A stretch of 64,000 nt of DNA from Fibrisoma limi BUZ 3 (GCF_000296815.2 NZ_CAIT01000005.1:372001-436000); one strand, 5' to 3'. Shown: positions 35,910-46,472, counted from the first letter of the stretch. Numbers and translations: made by a program. The notes: generated from the sequence alone by a model not told the origin.

Positions 35910-38522
35910 TTATTCACTACGCAAACTCTTGACCGGGTTGATCAGGGCGGCTCTGACGGCCTGGTAACTGACCGTTAGTAATGTAATCAGCAAAGCGCCC
36001 GCGCCGGCCAAAGCAAAAATCCACCACGACAGGTCGGTGCGGTACTCGTAGTTCTGCAGCCAGCCCGACAAGACGTAGTAGGCGAGGGGAGCGCCCAGGC
36101 AGAACGCAATGAGAACCAGCGCCACAAACTCTTTCGAGAGTAGACGCCAAACGTTGAAAACCGACGCGCCGAGTACTTTCCGAATGCCAATTTCCTTAGT
36201 GCGTTGCTCAGCGATGAACGAAGCTAAGCCAAACAGGCCCAGGCAGCTAATCAGAATCGCCAGGACGGCAAAACCACCGGCCAGCCGGCCGATACGTTCT
36301 TCGGTACCAAACTTTTGGGCGTACTGGTCGTCCACAAATTTATAGTCGAAAGGCGAATCAGGACTGTAGCTTTTGAAGACCTGCTCTATTGTAGCCAGTG
36401 CTTCGTGGGCCGATAGTTGCGGAGCCAAACGGATAGTAAGGGTATTGACATTGCCATAGTCGAGGGCAAAAAAAGACGGACTAACCGGCCTGAACGGATT
36501 TTCTTTCACCATGTCTTTGACCACGCCAATGACCCTGTAATCGCGATTAGGCGAACCGCGTCGAACAACTTCGCCAATCGGGTTTTTGAAGCCCATCAGC
36601 CTGACTGCCGCTTCGTTCAGGACAATCGAAGCGGTGTCGGTTGAATAAGCCCTGGAAAAATCCCGACCTTCTTTTAGCTGCCAGCCCACCGTTTTGCCAT
36701 AATCGTGTGTTACGTAATTCGACATGACCAGTGGCTTACTGCCTGTCTTTTTGCCCTTCCACGAAATAGCGGTTGTGCCACCAGACTGTTCGGTTATTGA
36801 ATTCGACGATTCCGCCATATCAACTATAGCGCCCGTATTGAGCAAATCCTTCCGGAGGGCCGTATAATGCCTATACAACTCAGGTGCATTCATCCCGATT
36901 TCGATTAACCCACTGCGGTTATACCCCACCGGGCGGTCTTTGGCGTGCTCAATCTGTCGGAATACAATGATGGTACCAATGATGAGTGTGACCGAAACCG
37001 TAAATTGAAAACCAACCAGTACCCGGCGAGGAATGGTAGCTGAACGATTGGCTCGTAGAATACCCTTGAGCACTTTGACGGGCTGGAACGAGGATAAGTA
37101 CAGCGCCGGATAACTACCCGCAATCAAACCCGTTAGCAGACTGAACCCCAATCCGGCAAACCAAAACCAGGGGTTTGCCCAGAGAATGGTTACCTGCTTC
37201 TCGGCCACCTGATTAAAGAAGGGAAGTGTGAGTTGTACGAACAGAATGGCAAGGACAAAAGACAGTAATGCTATCAGCAGCGATTCGCTGAAAAACTGCG
37301 AAATTAACTGGCTACGCAGCGAGCCAAGCGCCTTCCGAATCCCGACTTCCTTGGCCCGTTTCTCGCTTCGGGCCGTACTCAGGTTCATGAAATTGATGCA
37401 GGCCAGCAGCAACACAATGACGCCGATGCTCCCGAATAACCACACAAACGTGATGAGCCCACCCGTATTGACGCCGTCTTTAAAATCGCCGAACAAATGC
37501 CATTTCGCCATCGGGTGCAGGAAAAACTCGGGTTTGTAGCCCGGTGGGTTATCCCGCTTCATGCGAATGTCTTTGATCTTCGCCGATACCTGATCGAAAT
37601 CGGCCTCGGGCCTGAGCTGGACGAAAATCTGGTACGAATTGGAGTCCCATTCATTCTGGTCGAGTTTCGCATTTTCATCGTTGGCTGCGAAGAATTTCCA
37701 GGGAACCAGGAATGTCACGTCGGTAAACGTGCTATTGGCCGGAAAATCTTTGTAAACGCCCGCTACCTTCACCGTCTGTTTATTGTCCAGTTTGATCAGC
37801 TTATTAAGTGGATTCCCGGTGCCGAACATCGCATTGGCGAGCGATTGCGACAGCAGAATCGTATTCACGTCGTTGCTTCCGAACCGAGTGCCCGCTACGA
37901 CGTTCAGCGATAGCATGTCGATAAAATCAGGCTCAACATAATTGCCGGTTTTCAACAGCTTTCGTTCCCCGGCCGCTACAATAACGTTGCGCGTTTTGGA
38001 TAGACCAACCGCTTCGAAATCAGGGTAGTTGCTTCGTAATTCCTGCGCCAGCGGAATCGGCATCACATCATAAGATGCCTTCTCCACGTCGAACTTTACA
38101 AACTGCCAGAGCATTGCCAGTCGATCGTGGTTTTTGAACTGCTTGTTGAACGACAGCTCGTCGTATACCCACAGGCCAATCAACATCGCTACGGCCATGC
38201 CTGAAGCCAGCCCAAAAATGTTGATGAAGGAATAGACCCGGTTCTTAGCCAGGTTTCGGAAGGCGACGGTCAGATAGTTGCGGATCATGGTAGTATTTGT
38301 TGGTCTGGGATAATCAGTGTGTTGGCGTTTGATAACAAAAGGCCGCATCAGACTTAGTACATCCCGCCAGTAGCGCCAGCGAGCCCGGCGCAACCCCACT
38401 TCCTGCGCCCGTTGCTGAAACAGTTCGTCCAGGTCGCCTTCCAGCTCATCGAGCCGGTGGGGGGCGCAGAACCAGCGCAGCAGGCGCTGGGCGAAGCGCG
38501 GAGGGGTTGGGGCCGAGCGCAT
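35910..38522 (-). CDS. Block C permease 4: prefix-containing FtsX/MacB-type orphan permease
   Basis: The 870-residue last gene of block C. The block-specific prefix (residues ~5-65) has PPRFAQRLLRWFCAPHRLDELEGDLDELF and an RRARWRYWRDVLSLMRPFV stretch. The body begins at MIRNYLTVAFRNLAKNRVYS, with the GMAVAMLIGLWVYDELSFN first span. FtsX motifs are KEVGIRKALGSLRSQ and KEIGIRKVLGASVFN. It differs from C1-C3 in prefix residues (QQRAQEVGLRRAR instead of QDRIKSVGVHRAR). Only 3 bp (CCT between TAG and ATG) separate the gene from the upstream permease, favouring translational coupling. It converges with the gene at 34560-35867, with 42 bp between them. Confidence 0.9.
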   Translation of the reverse strand: MRSAPTPPRFAQRLLRWFCAPHRLDELEGDLDELFQQRAQEVGLRRARWRYWRDVLSLMRPFVIKRQHTDYPRPTNTTMIRNYLTVAFRNLAKNRVYSFINIFGLASGMAVAMLIGLWVYDELSFNKQFKNHDRLAMLWQFVKFDVEKASYDVMPIPLAQELRSNYPDFEAVGLSKTRNVIVAAGERKLLKTGNYVEPDFIDMLSLNVVAGTRFGSNDVNTILLSQSLANAMFGTGNPLNKLIKLDNKQTVKVAGVYKDFPANSTFTDVTFLVPWKFFAANDENAKLDQNEWDSNSYQIFVQLRPEADFDQVSAKIKDIRMKRDNPPGYKPEFFLHPMAKWHLFGDFKDGVNTGGLITFVWLFGSIGVIVLLLACINFMNLSTARSEKRAKEVGIRKALGSLRSQLISQFFSESLLIALLSFVLAILFVQLTLPFFNQVAEKQVTILWANPWFWFAGLGFSLLTGLIAGSYPALYLSSFQPVKVLKGILRANRSATIPRRVLVGFQFTVSVTLIIGTIIVFRQIEHAKDRPVGYNRSGLIEIGMNAPELYRHYTALRKDLLNTGAIVDMAESSNSITEQSGGTTAISWKGKKTGSKPLVMSNYVTHDYGKTVGWQLKEGRDFSRAYSTDTASIVLNEAAVRLMGFKNPIGEVVRRGSPNRDYRVIGVVKDMVKENPFRPVSPSFFALDYGNVNTLTIRLAPQLSAHEALATIEQVFKSYSPDSPFDYKFVDDQYAQKFGTEERIGRLAGGFAVLAILISCLGLFGLASFIAEQRTKEIGIRKVLGASVFNVWRLLSKEFVALVLIAFCLGAPLAYYVLSGWLQNYEYRTDLSWWIFALAGAGALLITLLTVSYQAVRAALINPVKSLRSE

Positions 38523-38525
38523 AGG

Positions 38526-41141
38526 CTACTCGCTACGTAGCGATTTAACCGGATTGACCAAGGCCGCTTTGATGGCCTGGAAGCTGACCGTCAGCAATAC
38601 AATCAGGATGGCGGACAAGAGCGTTACTGTGAAAACATCAATGCCAATGGTGATGCGGTACGTATAGTCTTCTAACCATCGGTGCATGGCATACCAGCCA
38701 ATCGGTGCGCCAATGAGGAAGGCCGCAAGGGTTAAATAAATGAACTCCTTGGTTAAGAGCTGTACGATGCTGGCTACGGATGCGCCCAATGTTTTTCGGA
38801 TGCCTATTTCTTTGGTCCGTTGTTGAGCGGTGTAGGCGGCCAATCCGAATAAGCCCAGGCAAGCAATGAAGATGCTCAACCCGGAGAACAGACTGGTCAG
38901 GACTCCAACCCGTTGCTCGTCGGCAAACTTGGCTTTGTACGACTCATCCGCAAACGTGTATTCGAATGGGTAGCCGGGATTATACTTCTTAAAAACCGCT
39001 TCGATCACCTCCAGATTTTTGGCGGTAGCGTTAGCCGGATTTAACCGCATACTCGTCCAGCCCAGCGAGACTGACTGGCCGGGGCCTGAAACGATGACCG
39101 GATTAATTGGGTCGTAGGGTGAGGCAAAAACGAAGTCCTTAAGAACGCCTACTACCTGCCAATCCTGTTTGAGAAATCGAATGCTCGTTCCCACCGGATT
39201 TTTCAGATGCATCGTTTTGACGGCCGTTTCATTTAACATGACCGCATTGGAGTCCGTTGGGAACTGACGAACGTCAAGTGCCCGGCCTGCGGTTAGTTTC
39301 GTACCCATGGTTGTCAGAAAATCGGTGTCGGTGCCGAATCGGTCGAACTCAATATCTTTATCGGCTTTGGTACTACCGGGCCATGATACACCCCACTGTC
39401 GGGAGTTGATATCGGTCAGTGGACCGAGTGATCGACCAACCGAAACAGCCGCCCCGCTTCGAAGTAAGTCCTGTTGCAATGCTTCGTAATGGGAGGGTAA
39501 GTCGCCGTGCAGGTAGGCGAAGAGGAGATTGTTCTGATCGTAGCCACTTTCCCGGTTCTGGGCGTGATGAATCTGCTGTCTGATGACCAGCGTGGCAATG
39601 ATCAGGACAATGGTAAAGGTGAACTGAGCAACTACCAGTCCTTTCCGGGGTGAGAACACAGCCGCGACTGGCTGGTACGTCCCTTTCATAACCCGTATCG
39701 GCTGGAAACTGGCGAGATAAAAAGCGGGGTAGCTTCCTGCCAGTAAACCAGTGAATAGAACAAATCCAGGAGCCGCGAGCCAGAAGCTAACCGAACCGAA
39801 TGCTAAGGATAACTGCTTGCCCGTAATGGTATTGAACAACGGAATACAAAGGACAATGAGCAGTAAGGCCAGTAGACCGGCAAAGAAGGCCAGCAGCACT
39901 GACTCACTGATGAACTGAAAAACCAGCGATCGTTTCTGTGCACCGGCTACTTTCCGGATACCGACTTCTTTCGCCCGTTTTTCACTACGTGCTGTGCTTA
40001 GATTGATAAAATTGACAGCGGCAATCAGGAGAATAAAAGCCGCAATGATTCCGAACAACCGAACCGTAACGATCTTGCCATCGACCAGTTGCCCGTTGTC
40101 CTGTTTTGAATACAAGTGCCATTTGCTGGCCGGATGGAGAAAAATATGTCGGTGTGATACATCGTCCAGAACGCCTTTAAGGTGTTGAGCCGTAACCCGC
40201 TTGATTTTGTTTTCAGCCATCGCCGGGTCTACCTTATCCTTCAGCAGAACGAAGGTGTATTCATTGTTTGAAGACCAATCGTCAGATCCCCAGCCTAACG
40301 AAATGAAATAATTGTAGGGAAGCAGATAGGATATACTGCTGAATCGGGAGTTATCGGGTAGGTCGTCCAGAACACCGGTTACTGAAAAACTGTCTTTATG
40401 GTCAACCTGAATGATTTTACCCAGTGCCTGGGTTGTACCAAACAGGCTTTCGGCCAGGGACTTGGTGATAACGATACCATTCGGTTCGGAAAGAGAGGCT
40501 TGAGCATTGCCGGTTAAGAATGGGAAATCAAATAAGTTCAGAAACGTAGGGTCGGCAAATGCACCATCGATGTTTACGTTTTTGTCGTTAGCCGTCAGGA
40601 CAAACGTTATGGGCCTATACCGGGACGCATCGTCAATATCGGGGTAGTCTTGTTTTAACGCCGGAGCCAGCGGGCGTGGGGTGGTTTCCCAGGCCTGCGT
40701 AGTGCCATTGAACGTATCCCGGTTATAGACCTGAAAAAGCCGATCGGTTTTGCTATAAAACTGGTCGTAGGTTAGTTCGCTTTGTATCCACAGTGCAATG
40801 AGCGCGGAAGCGGCCATCCCAACAGACAGACCCGCAATGTTGATAAACGCGTAACTTTTTGCACGTGCCAGGTTTCGGAAGGCGACAGTCAGGTAATTGC
40901 GAATCATGGTCGTATGTGTTGGGCTGGGGTAATCAGTGTGTTGTCGTCTAATCACAAAAGGCCGCATCAGGCTCAGCACATCCCGCCAGTAGCGCCACCG
41001 CGCCCGATGAACGCCCACCGATTTGATACGGTCCTGAAACAGTTCGTCCAGATCGCCCTCCAGCTCATCGAGCCGGTGTGGAGCGCAGAACCAGCGCAGC
41101 AGGCGCTGGGCGAAGCGCGGAGGGGTTGGGGCCGAGCGCAT
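38526..41141 (-). CDS. Block C permease 3: prefix-containing FtsX/MacB-type orphan permease
   Basis: An 871-residue permease with the block C prefix (identical DNA to permease C2 over about 120 bp) but a distinctive body: the first membrane span is GMAASALIALWIQSELTYD rather than the GLWVYDELS form of its neighbours. The FtsX motifs are KEVGIRKVAGAQ and KEIGIRKTLGAS. Its final hairpin (YTYRITIGIDVFTVTLLSA) lacks the Trp pair found in most paralogs. A recent swap or gene conversion of the prefix onto an older body would explain this. The ATG lies 3 bp after the stop codon of C2. Substrate and ATPase partner are unknown. Confidence 0.9.
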   Translation of the reverse strand: MRSAPTPPRFAQRLLRWFCAPHRLDELEGDLDELFQDRIKSVGVHRARWRYWRDVLSLMRPFVIRRQHTDYPSPTHTTMIRNYLTVAFRNLARAKSYAFINIAGLSVGMAASALIALWIQSELTYDQFYSKTDRLFQVYNRDTFNGTTQAWETTPRPLAPALKQDYPDIDDASRYRPITFVLTANDKNVNIDGAFADPTFLNLFDFPFLTGNAQASLSEPNGIVITKSLAESLFGTTQALGKIIQVDHKDSFSVTGVLDDLPDNSRFSSISYLLPYNYFISLGWGSDDWSSNNEYTFVLLKDKVDPAMAENKIKRVTAQHLKGVLDDVSHRHIFLHPASKWHLYSKQDNGQLVDGKIVTVRLFGIIAAFILLIAAVNFINLSTARSEKRAKEVGIRKVAGAQKRSLVFQFISESVLLAFFAGLLALLLIVLCIPLFNTITGKQLSLAFGSVSFWLAAPGFVLFTGLLAGSYPAFYLASFQPIRVMKGTYQPVAAVFSPRKGLVVAQFTFTIVLIIATLVIRQQIHHAQNRESGYDQNNLLFAYLHGDLPSHYEALQQDLLRSGAAVSVGRSLGPLTDINSRQWGVSWPGSTKADKDIEFDRFGTDTDFLTTMGTKLTAGRALDVRQFPTDSNAVMLNETAVKTMHLKNPVGTSIRFLKQDWQVVGVLKDFVFASPYDPINPVIVSGPGQSVSLGWTSMRLNPANATAKNLEVIEAVFKKYNPGYPFEYTFADESYKAKFADEQRVGVLTSLFSGLSIFIACLGLFGLAAYTAQQRTKEIGIRKTLGASVASIVQLLTKEFIYLTLAAFLIGAPIGWYAMHRWLEDYTYRITIGIDVFTVTLLSAILIVLLTVSFQAIKAALVNPVKSLRSE

Positions 41142-41144
41142 AGG

Positions 41145-43784
41145 CTATTCGCTACGTAGCGATTTGACCGGATTCACTAAAGCCGCTTTGATGGCCTGGA
41201 AGCTGACCGTCAGCAACGTAATGACTAGGGCACCAACACCCGCTATCGCAAAAATCCACCATGATAGGTCGGTGCGGTACTCGTAGTTCTGAAGCCAGTT
41301 GTGAAGTGAGTAGTAGGCGATGACCGTAGCGATGCCAAAGGCGATGCTAACCAACACCACAAAATCTTTTGAAAGTAAAGCCCATAAATCAGCTACCGAC
41401 GCGCCCAGCACTTTGCGCACGCCGATCTCCTTGGTCCGCTGCTCGGCCACGAACGACGCTAACCCGAACAGGCCAAGGCAGGAGATGAAGATGGCTAGAC
41501 CGGCAAATAGACTGGCAAGGGTGCCGATGCGCTCTTCGCTTCGGAACTTCTGGTCGTACTCTTCGTCGACAAATGTGTAGTTAAAGGGTGCCTCGGGCAG
41601 GTGTTCCTTCAATACCTCACCAATAGTAGCCAGAGAGGCTTGGGGACTGCGCTCGGGATTAAGCCGCATGGTCAGGAATTTGCCGGGTGTCTGACCGATA
41701 AAAAAGATTGAGGGCTGGGCTGGCTCGTAGGGCGAATCCATTACCATATCCTTAATCACGCCGATCACGTGAAAACGAACGTTGAAGTCATTGCCGGTCC
41801 AGGTGATGGTTTTACCCACTACATCCCGCATTCCCATAAACGCCACCGCTGATTCGTTCAGGACCACACCCAGGGAGTCGGAGGCCAGTTTTCGGGAGAA
41901 GTCGCGCCCCTGTGAGAACTGCCAGCCGACCGCTTTGCCAAACTCATGCGATATCCCGATCGTCCCAAAGTTGACCTGTAAGGTTGGGTCTTTACCTTCC
42001 CAATTAAAACCACCATTAGTCGACCGAACCTCCGTCAGGGGGCTAGCTGACTCGCCGACTTCCAGCACGGCTCCCGACCTAATCAACTCGTTCCGAACTG
42101 TCTCCCGTTGCTGTTCGTAGTGAGGGACGTTGAGGAGCAGCGAAATTAGCCCATTCCGGCTGTAGCCAATTGGGCGGTTCTTTGCGTGCTGAATTTGTCG
42201 ATAAACAACCAGCGTACCAATGATCAGCGTAATCGACACCGTAAACTGCACGACAACCAGTACCCGGCGGGGCGTGACGATGCTGCTCCCCCGGAATTGG
42301 CTCGCCGTTATAGTACCTTTCAATACGGCTATGGGTTTGAACGACGACAGATAAAGCGCCGGGTAGCTTCCTGCAATCAGACCTGTTAGCAGGGTGAAGC
42401 CCAGCCCCAGCACCCAGAAAAGTGGAGAGACAAGAGGAACGGTCATGTGTTTGTCGGCCACCTGATTAAACAAGGGCACCGCTATATAGACCAGCCCAAG
42501 GGCAACGACATACGCAAGGGCAACAACCAGTAATGATTCGCCAAAGAATTGAACAATCAGCTCCTGTGGCCGGGAGCCAATGGCTTTGCGGATGCCCACC
42601 TCTTTCGCTCGTTTGACGGAGCGGGCCGTGCTGAGATTCATGAAGTTGATACAGGCCAGCAGCAATACGAAAATGCCGATGATCCCAAACAGCCAGACAA
42701 ACTGAATACGACCGCCCTCATTCACGCCGTTTTTCCAGTCGGAGTACAAATGCCAGCGAGCCATCGGATAAAGCAGGACCTCGGATTTCAGCGCCGGATT
42801 CACCTGGGTGTTATTGGCCAATAAATTCTTGATTTTGGCTGACACATCCGCCATCGTGGCCTGGGGGGCAAGCTCAACGAATACCTCAAACGACGTATTT
42901 GTCCAGTCGTCTTTTGCCTCGTTTACCCAAGGCGTTGAAGCCGCGTAGAGAGCCCAGGGCGCAATGAACTGCACATCGTCAAAGCTGTTCCCGGCGGGAA
43001 TGTCTTCATAAACGCCCGTTACGTTGACCGTCATGGTGTTATCGAGGGTCAGGGTTTTGTGCAGTGGGTTCGCATCACCGAACAATGCCTGCGCCACCGA
43101 CGCGGATAATAAGATCGATCCCGGCTCTTTCAGTCCATCGCGACTTCCTTTGAGCATGGTCAGCGATAACATCTCGGGGACTCCGGGCGTCATAAATTTG
43201 CCGCTTTTTGAAAACACCTGGTTGTTCAGCTTGATCGTGTGCCAACTGGTCCACCAGGCTAGTTCAACGTGTCTGAACGACTCACCGTAGGAATCTTTTA
43301 AGCGTTGAGCCAACGGAATCGGCAAGCCCGCCCGGGTATCGGTTTCGCCATTAATCGTTCGATTGCGCATAAGCTGAGCAATTCGGTCGTAATTCTGGAA
43401 GGATTTATTAACCGACAGCTCGTCGTAAATCCAAAGGCCAATCAGTATGGCCACCGCCATGCCTACAGCCAGTCCACCAATATTGATGAAGGAATAAGCT
43501 TTCTGCTTGACCAGATTGCGAAAGGCGATTTTAAGGTAATTCCGCAGCATGTCCATATGACTTGGGTTTGGATACTCTTGAGGTTGTCGTCTCATAAACT
43601 GAGGCCGCATCAGGCTCAGTACATCGCGTAGGTAGCGCCACCGCGCCCGATGAACGCCCACCGATTTGATACGGTCCTGAAACAGTTCGTCCAGATCGCC
43701 CTCCAGCTCATCGAGCCGGTGTGGAGCGCAGAACCAGCGCAGCAGGCGCTGGGCGAAGCGCGGAGGGGTTGGGGCCGAGCGCAT
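41145..43784 (-). CDS. Block C permease 2: prefix-containing FtsX/MacB-type orphan permease
   Basis: An 879-residue permease. Its prefix is the block C type (PHRLDELEGDLDELFQDRIK) and the body begins at MLRNYLKIAFRNLVKQKAYS. The first span is GMAVAILIGLWIYDELSVN. FtsX signatures are KEVGIRKAIGSRPQ and KEIGVRKVLGASVAD. The last hairpin NYEYRTDLSWWIFAIAGVGALVITLLTV closely matches C4, suggesting they are near relatives. The C-terminal codons for SLRSE and the 3-bp junction with the next gene (TAG CCT ATG) are identical to the other block C junctions. Confidence 0.9.
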   Translation of the reverse strand: MRSAPTPPRFAQRLLRWFCAPHRLDELEGDLDELFQDRIKSVGVHRARWRYLRDVLSLMRPQFMRRQPQEYPNPSHMDMLRNYLKIAFRNLVKQKAYSFINIGGLAVGMAVAILIGLWIYDELSVNKSFQNYDRIAQLMRNRTINGETDTRAGLPIPLAQRLKDSYGESFRHVELAWWTSWHTIKLNNQVFSKSGKFMTPGVPEMLSLTMLKGSRDGLKEPGSILLSASVAQALFGDANPLHKTLTLDNTMTVNVTGVYEDIPAGNSFDDVQFIAPWALYAASTPWVNEAKDDWTNTSFEVFVELAPQATMADVSAKIKNLLANNTQVNPALKSEVLLYPMARWHLYSDWKNGVNEGGRIQFVWLFGIIGIFVLLLACINFMNLSTARSVKRAKEVGIRKAIGSRPQELIVQFFGESLLVVALAYVVALGLVYIAVPLFNQVADKHMTVPLVSPLFWVLGLGFTLLTGLIAGSYPALYLSSFKPIAVLKGTITASQFRGSSIVTPRRVLVVVQFTVSITLIIGTLVVYRQIQHAKNRPIGYSRNGLISLLLNVPHYEQQRETVRNELIRSGAVLEVGESASPLTEVRSTNGGFNWEGKDPTLQVNFGTIGISHEFGKAVGWQFSQGRDFSRKLASDSLGVVLNESAVAFMGMRDVVGKTITWTGNDFNVRFHVIGVIKDMVMDSPYEPAQPSIFFIGQTPGKFLTMRLNPERSPQASLATIGEVLKEHLPEAPFNYTFVDEEYDQKFRSEERIGTLASLFAGLAIFISCLGLFGLASFVAEQRTKEIGVRKVLGASVADLWALLSKDFVVLVSIAFGIATVIAYYSLHNWLQNYEYRTDLSWWIFAIAGVGALVITLLTVSFQAIKAALVNPVKSLRSE

Positions 43785-43787
43785 AGG

Positions 43788-46472
43788 CTATTCGCTACGT
43801 AACGATTTGACCGGATTCACTAGAGCCGCTTTGATGGCCTGGAAGCTGACCGTCAGCAACGTAATGACTAAGGCACTACCACCCGCCAGGGCAAATACCC
43901 ACCACGACAATTGTGTGCGGTAGGTGTACTGCTGAAGCCAGCCGTTCAGGAAATACCAGGCAATAGGAGAGGCCACCAGAAAGGCAATGAGCACCAGCAA
44001 CACAAAGTCTTTTGACAACAGGCCCCACAGGTTCAGAACAGTAGCCCCCAGCACTTTCCGGACGCCTATTTCCTTAGTACGTTGTTCGGCCGTAAATGAA
44101 GCCAGACCAAACAGGCCCAGGCAGGAGATCAGAATGGCCAGTATGGTAAAGACCAGTGCCAGTTTGCCAATCCGCTGCTCAGCCGCGAACTTGGCCGCAA
44201 AGTCCTGGTCGACAAATGAGAACTTGAAGAGGGCCGACGGAACTATCTTCTTAATGACAGCTTCTATCTGGGGCAACGCCTGCTGTGGACTGACCTGCGG
44301 GTTGAGCCGAATGTTGAGCCGGGCTGCATCTGAATAGGTTGGGTCCAGGAAATACATACCGCGTTTCACTGGCTCAAACGGCGACTGCATAACCATATCC
44401 CTGATGACGCCGATGATCTGAAGCTTTCGTTTGCCGTCATCCATCGTAATAAACTCACCAATCGGTAGTCCGGCCGCTCCGGCGGACCGGCTGCGGTTTT
44501 TCAGGTTCAGGTATTTTGCCGCCGTTTCGTTCAGAATAACAGCCGAGGAATCGGAACGGAAGGAGCGGGAAAAGTCACGACCGGCCAGGAATTGCCAGCC
44601 TGCCAGGGCACCAAAATCGTGCGAAACATGCGTGATCGAGAAATCCGATTCGGTTTTCGGGTCTTTGTCTTTCCAGTTAAAGCCACTCATGTTATTCCAA
44701 ACGTTGGTCAGTGGGCTCGACGAAAAAGCGGTACGGACTACCATCCCCGTACGCATCAGTTCGCGTTGAATGGTTTCTTCCCGTCCCTTGTAGTTAGGGT
44801 CGTTGGTGGGGATGGACAGTAACCCTTCCCGGTTGTAGCCGACGGGTCGGTTTTGGGCGTGAATGATCTGTTTGTACACCATCGACACTCCGATTATCAG
44901 GACCACCGACACCGTAAACTGCACCACCACCAGAATTTTACGGGGGAGCGCAGCCATGTTGCCAAGCCGAAACGAGCCTTTTAAAACCTTGATCGGCTGA
45001 AACGACGACAGGTAGAAGGCCGGGTACAGACCCGACAGTAATCCCGTAAGCCCCAGAAAGGCCGCGCTGATAGACCAGAAATAGAGGTTCGACCAGGGGA
45101 AGGCGATGGCTTTGTCGGCCAGCTCATTAAACCACGACAGCGAAACCGAAACCAACAACAAAGCTCCAATAAAGGCCAGAAAGACGACCAGGAACGATTC
45201 GCTCAAAAACTGATTAATCAATTGGGATCTGAGGGAACCAATTGCTTTACGAATACCCACCTCTTTGGCGCGCTTTTCGGAACGGGCTGTGCTGAGGTTC
45301 ATGAAGTTGATACAGGCCAGCAGTAGCACAAAACCGCCAACTATGCCAAAAAGCCACACAAACGTCAGCCGGCCGGGCGCGGGTAGGCCATCTTTAAACT
45401 CTGAGTACAGATGCCATTGCTGCATAGGGTACAGATAAAGCACCATTTTGTACTTTTTCGCGTCCTCAACCATGTCTTTCGGAACGTTCTTGACGTAGAA
45501 ATCCGTCAGGGCTGCATTGGCGGTTTCCAGTGAGGTGCGATCAGCCAGTTGGACCAGCACCGAAAACGAGCTGTTATCCCAACTGTTCTCCACATTCTTG
45601 ACCCACGTGTTAGAGGAGACCCAGAGTGCCCAGGGCGCGAAAAACTCAATATGGCTGAAACTGGTATTCTCGGGTAAATCTTCGTACACCCCAGTTACCG
45701 TTACGTCCATGCGGTTGTCGATTTTCAGTGTTCGGGCGATGGGGTCTTCATCGCCAAAAATAGCTTTAGCTGTCGACTGCGATAGAATAACGGAGTGCGG
45801 GTCGTTCAGGGCGGTTTGGCTTCCTTTTAGCATCCGGAGCGAGAGCATATCGATGACATCACCCTCGATGAATTTACCCCGGCGTGTTAGTTTTTTCTCG
45901 CCCATCGAGACAGCGTAGTCGCCGTCCCAGAATCCGAGCAGAATGTGCTTGAAATTTTGACCGTAGCGGACTTTCAAGGCGGTAGCCAACGGAATCGGGT
46001 TGGCCTCGCTACCCCGGATAATACCGGTAGATGGTACTGTGCCGTAATGCCTGACTTCCGCAATGTGTTCGTAATGAGTAAAATGCGTATTGTACGATAG
46101 CTCGTCATACACCCACAGGCCAATGAGCATTGCCACCGCCATGCCTATGGCTAACCCACCAATGTTAATGACGGAGTAAGCCCGATTCTTGAGGAGATTG
46201 CGGAAGGCAATTTTTACGTAGTTGCGGATCATCGTAATTGTTGTTGATTTGGGGTGATACTTCTCTTCGCGCTTGATAAACTGAGGCTGCATCAGACTCA
46301 GTACATCGCGTAGGTAGCGCCACCGCGCCCGATGAACGCCCACCGATTTGATACGGTCCTGAAACAGTTCGTCCAGATCGCCCTCCAGCTCATCGAGCCG
46401 GTGGGGGGCGCAGAACCAGCGCAGCAGGCGCTGGGCGAAGCGAGGTGGTCTGCAAAGAGGTGCTTTGCTCAT
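43788..46472 (-). CDS. Block C permease 1: prefix-containing FtsX/MacB-type orphan permease
   Basis: The start is set at MSKAPLCRPPRFAQ (46472), because its ATG overlaps the TGA of the PadR gene as ATGA, an arrangement also seen in block D; the longer frame to 46502 would lie inside padR. The protein has 894 residues: block C prefix, body from MIRNYVKIAFRNLLKNRAYS, first span GMAVAMLIGLWVYDELSYN, FtsX motifs KEVGIRKAIGSLRSQ and KEIGVRKVLGATVLN. It has an insertion (NRSRSAGAAGLPIG) near residue 690 not seen in its relatives. As the first permease after PadR it is probably translationally coupled to the regulator. Confidence 0.9.
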   Translation of the reverse strand: MSKAPLCRPPRFAQRLLRWFCAPHRLDELEGDLDELFQDRIKSVGVHRARWRYLRDVLSLMQPQFIKREEKYHPKSTTITMIRNYVKIAFRNLLKNRAYSVINIGGLAIGMAVAMLIGLWVYDELSYNTHFTHYEHIAEVRHYGTVPSTGIIRGSEANPIPLATALKVRYGQNFKHILLGFWDGDYAVSMGEKKLTRRGKFIEGDVIDMLSLRMLKGSQTALNDPHSVILSQSTAKAIFGDEDPIARTLKIDNRMDVTVTGVYEDLPENTSFSHIEFFAPWALWVSSNTWVKNVENSWDNSSFSVLVQLADRTSLETANAALTDFYVKNVPKDMVEDAKKYKMVLYLYPMQQWHLYSEFKDGLPAPGRLTFVWLFGIVGGFVLLLACINFMNLSTARSEKRAKEVGIRKAIGSLRSQLINQFLSESFLVVFLAFIGALLLVSVSLSWFNELADKAIAFPWSNLYFWSISAAFLGLTGLLSGLYPAFYLSSFQPIKVLKGSFRLGNMAALPRKILVVVQFTVSVVLIIGVSMVYKQIIHAQNRPVGYNREGLLSIPTNDPNYKGREETIQRELMRTGMVVRTAFSSSPLTNVWNNMSGFNWKDKDPKTESDFSITHVSHDFGALAGWQFLAGRDFSRSFRSDSSAVILNETAAKYLNLKNRSRSAGAAGLPIGEFITMDDGKRKLQIIGVIRDMVMQSPFEPVKRGMYFLDPTYSDAARLNIRLNPQVSPQQALPQIEAVIKKIVPSALFKFSFVDQDFAAKFAAEQRIGKLALVFTILAILISCLGLFGLASFTAEQRTKEIGVRKVLGATVLNLWGLLSKDFVLLVLIAFLVASPIAWYFLNGWLQQYTYRTQLSWWVFALAGGSALVITLLTVSFQAIKAALVNPVKSLRSE

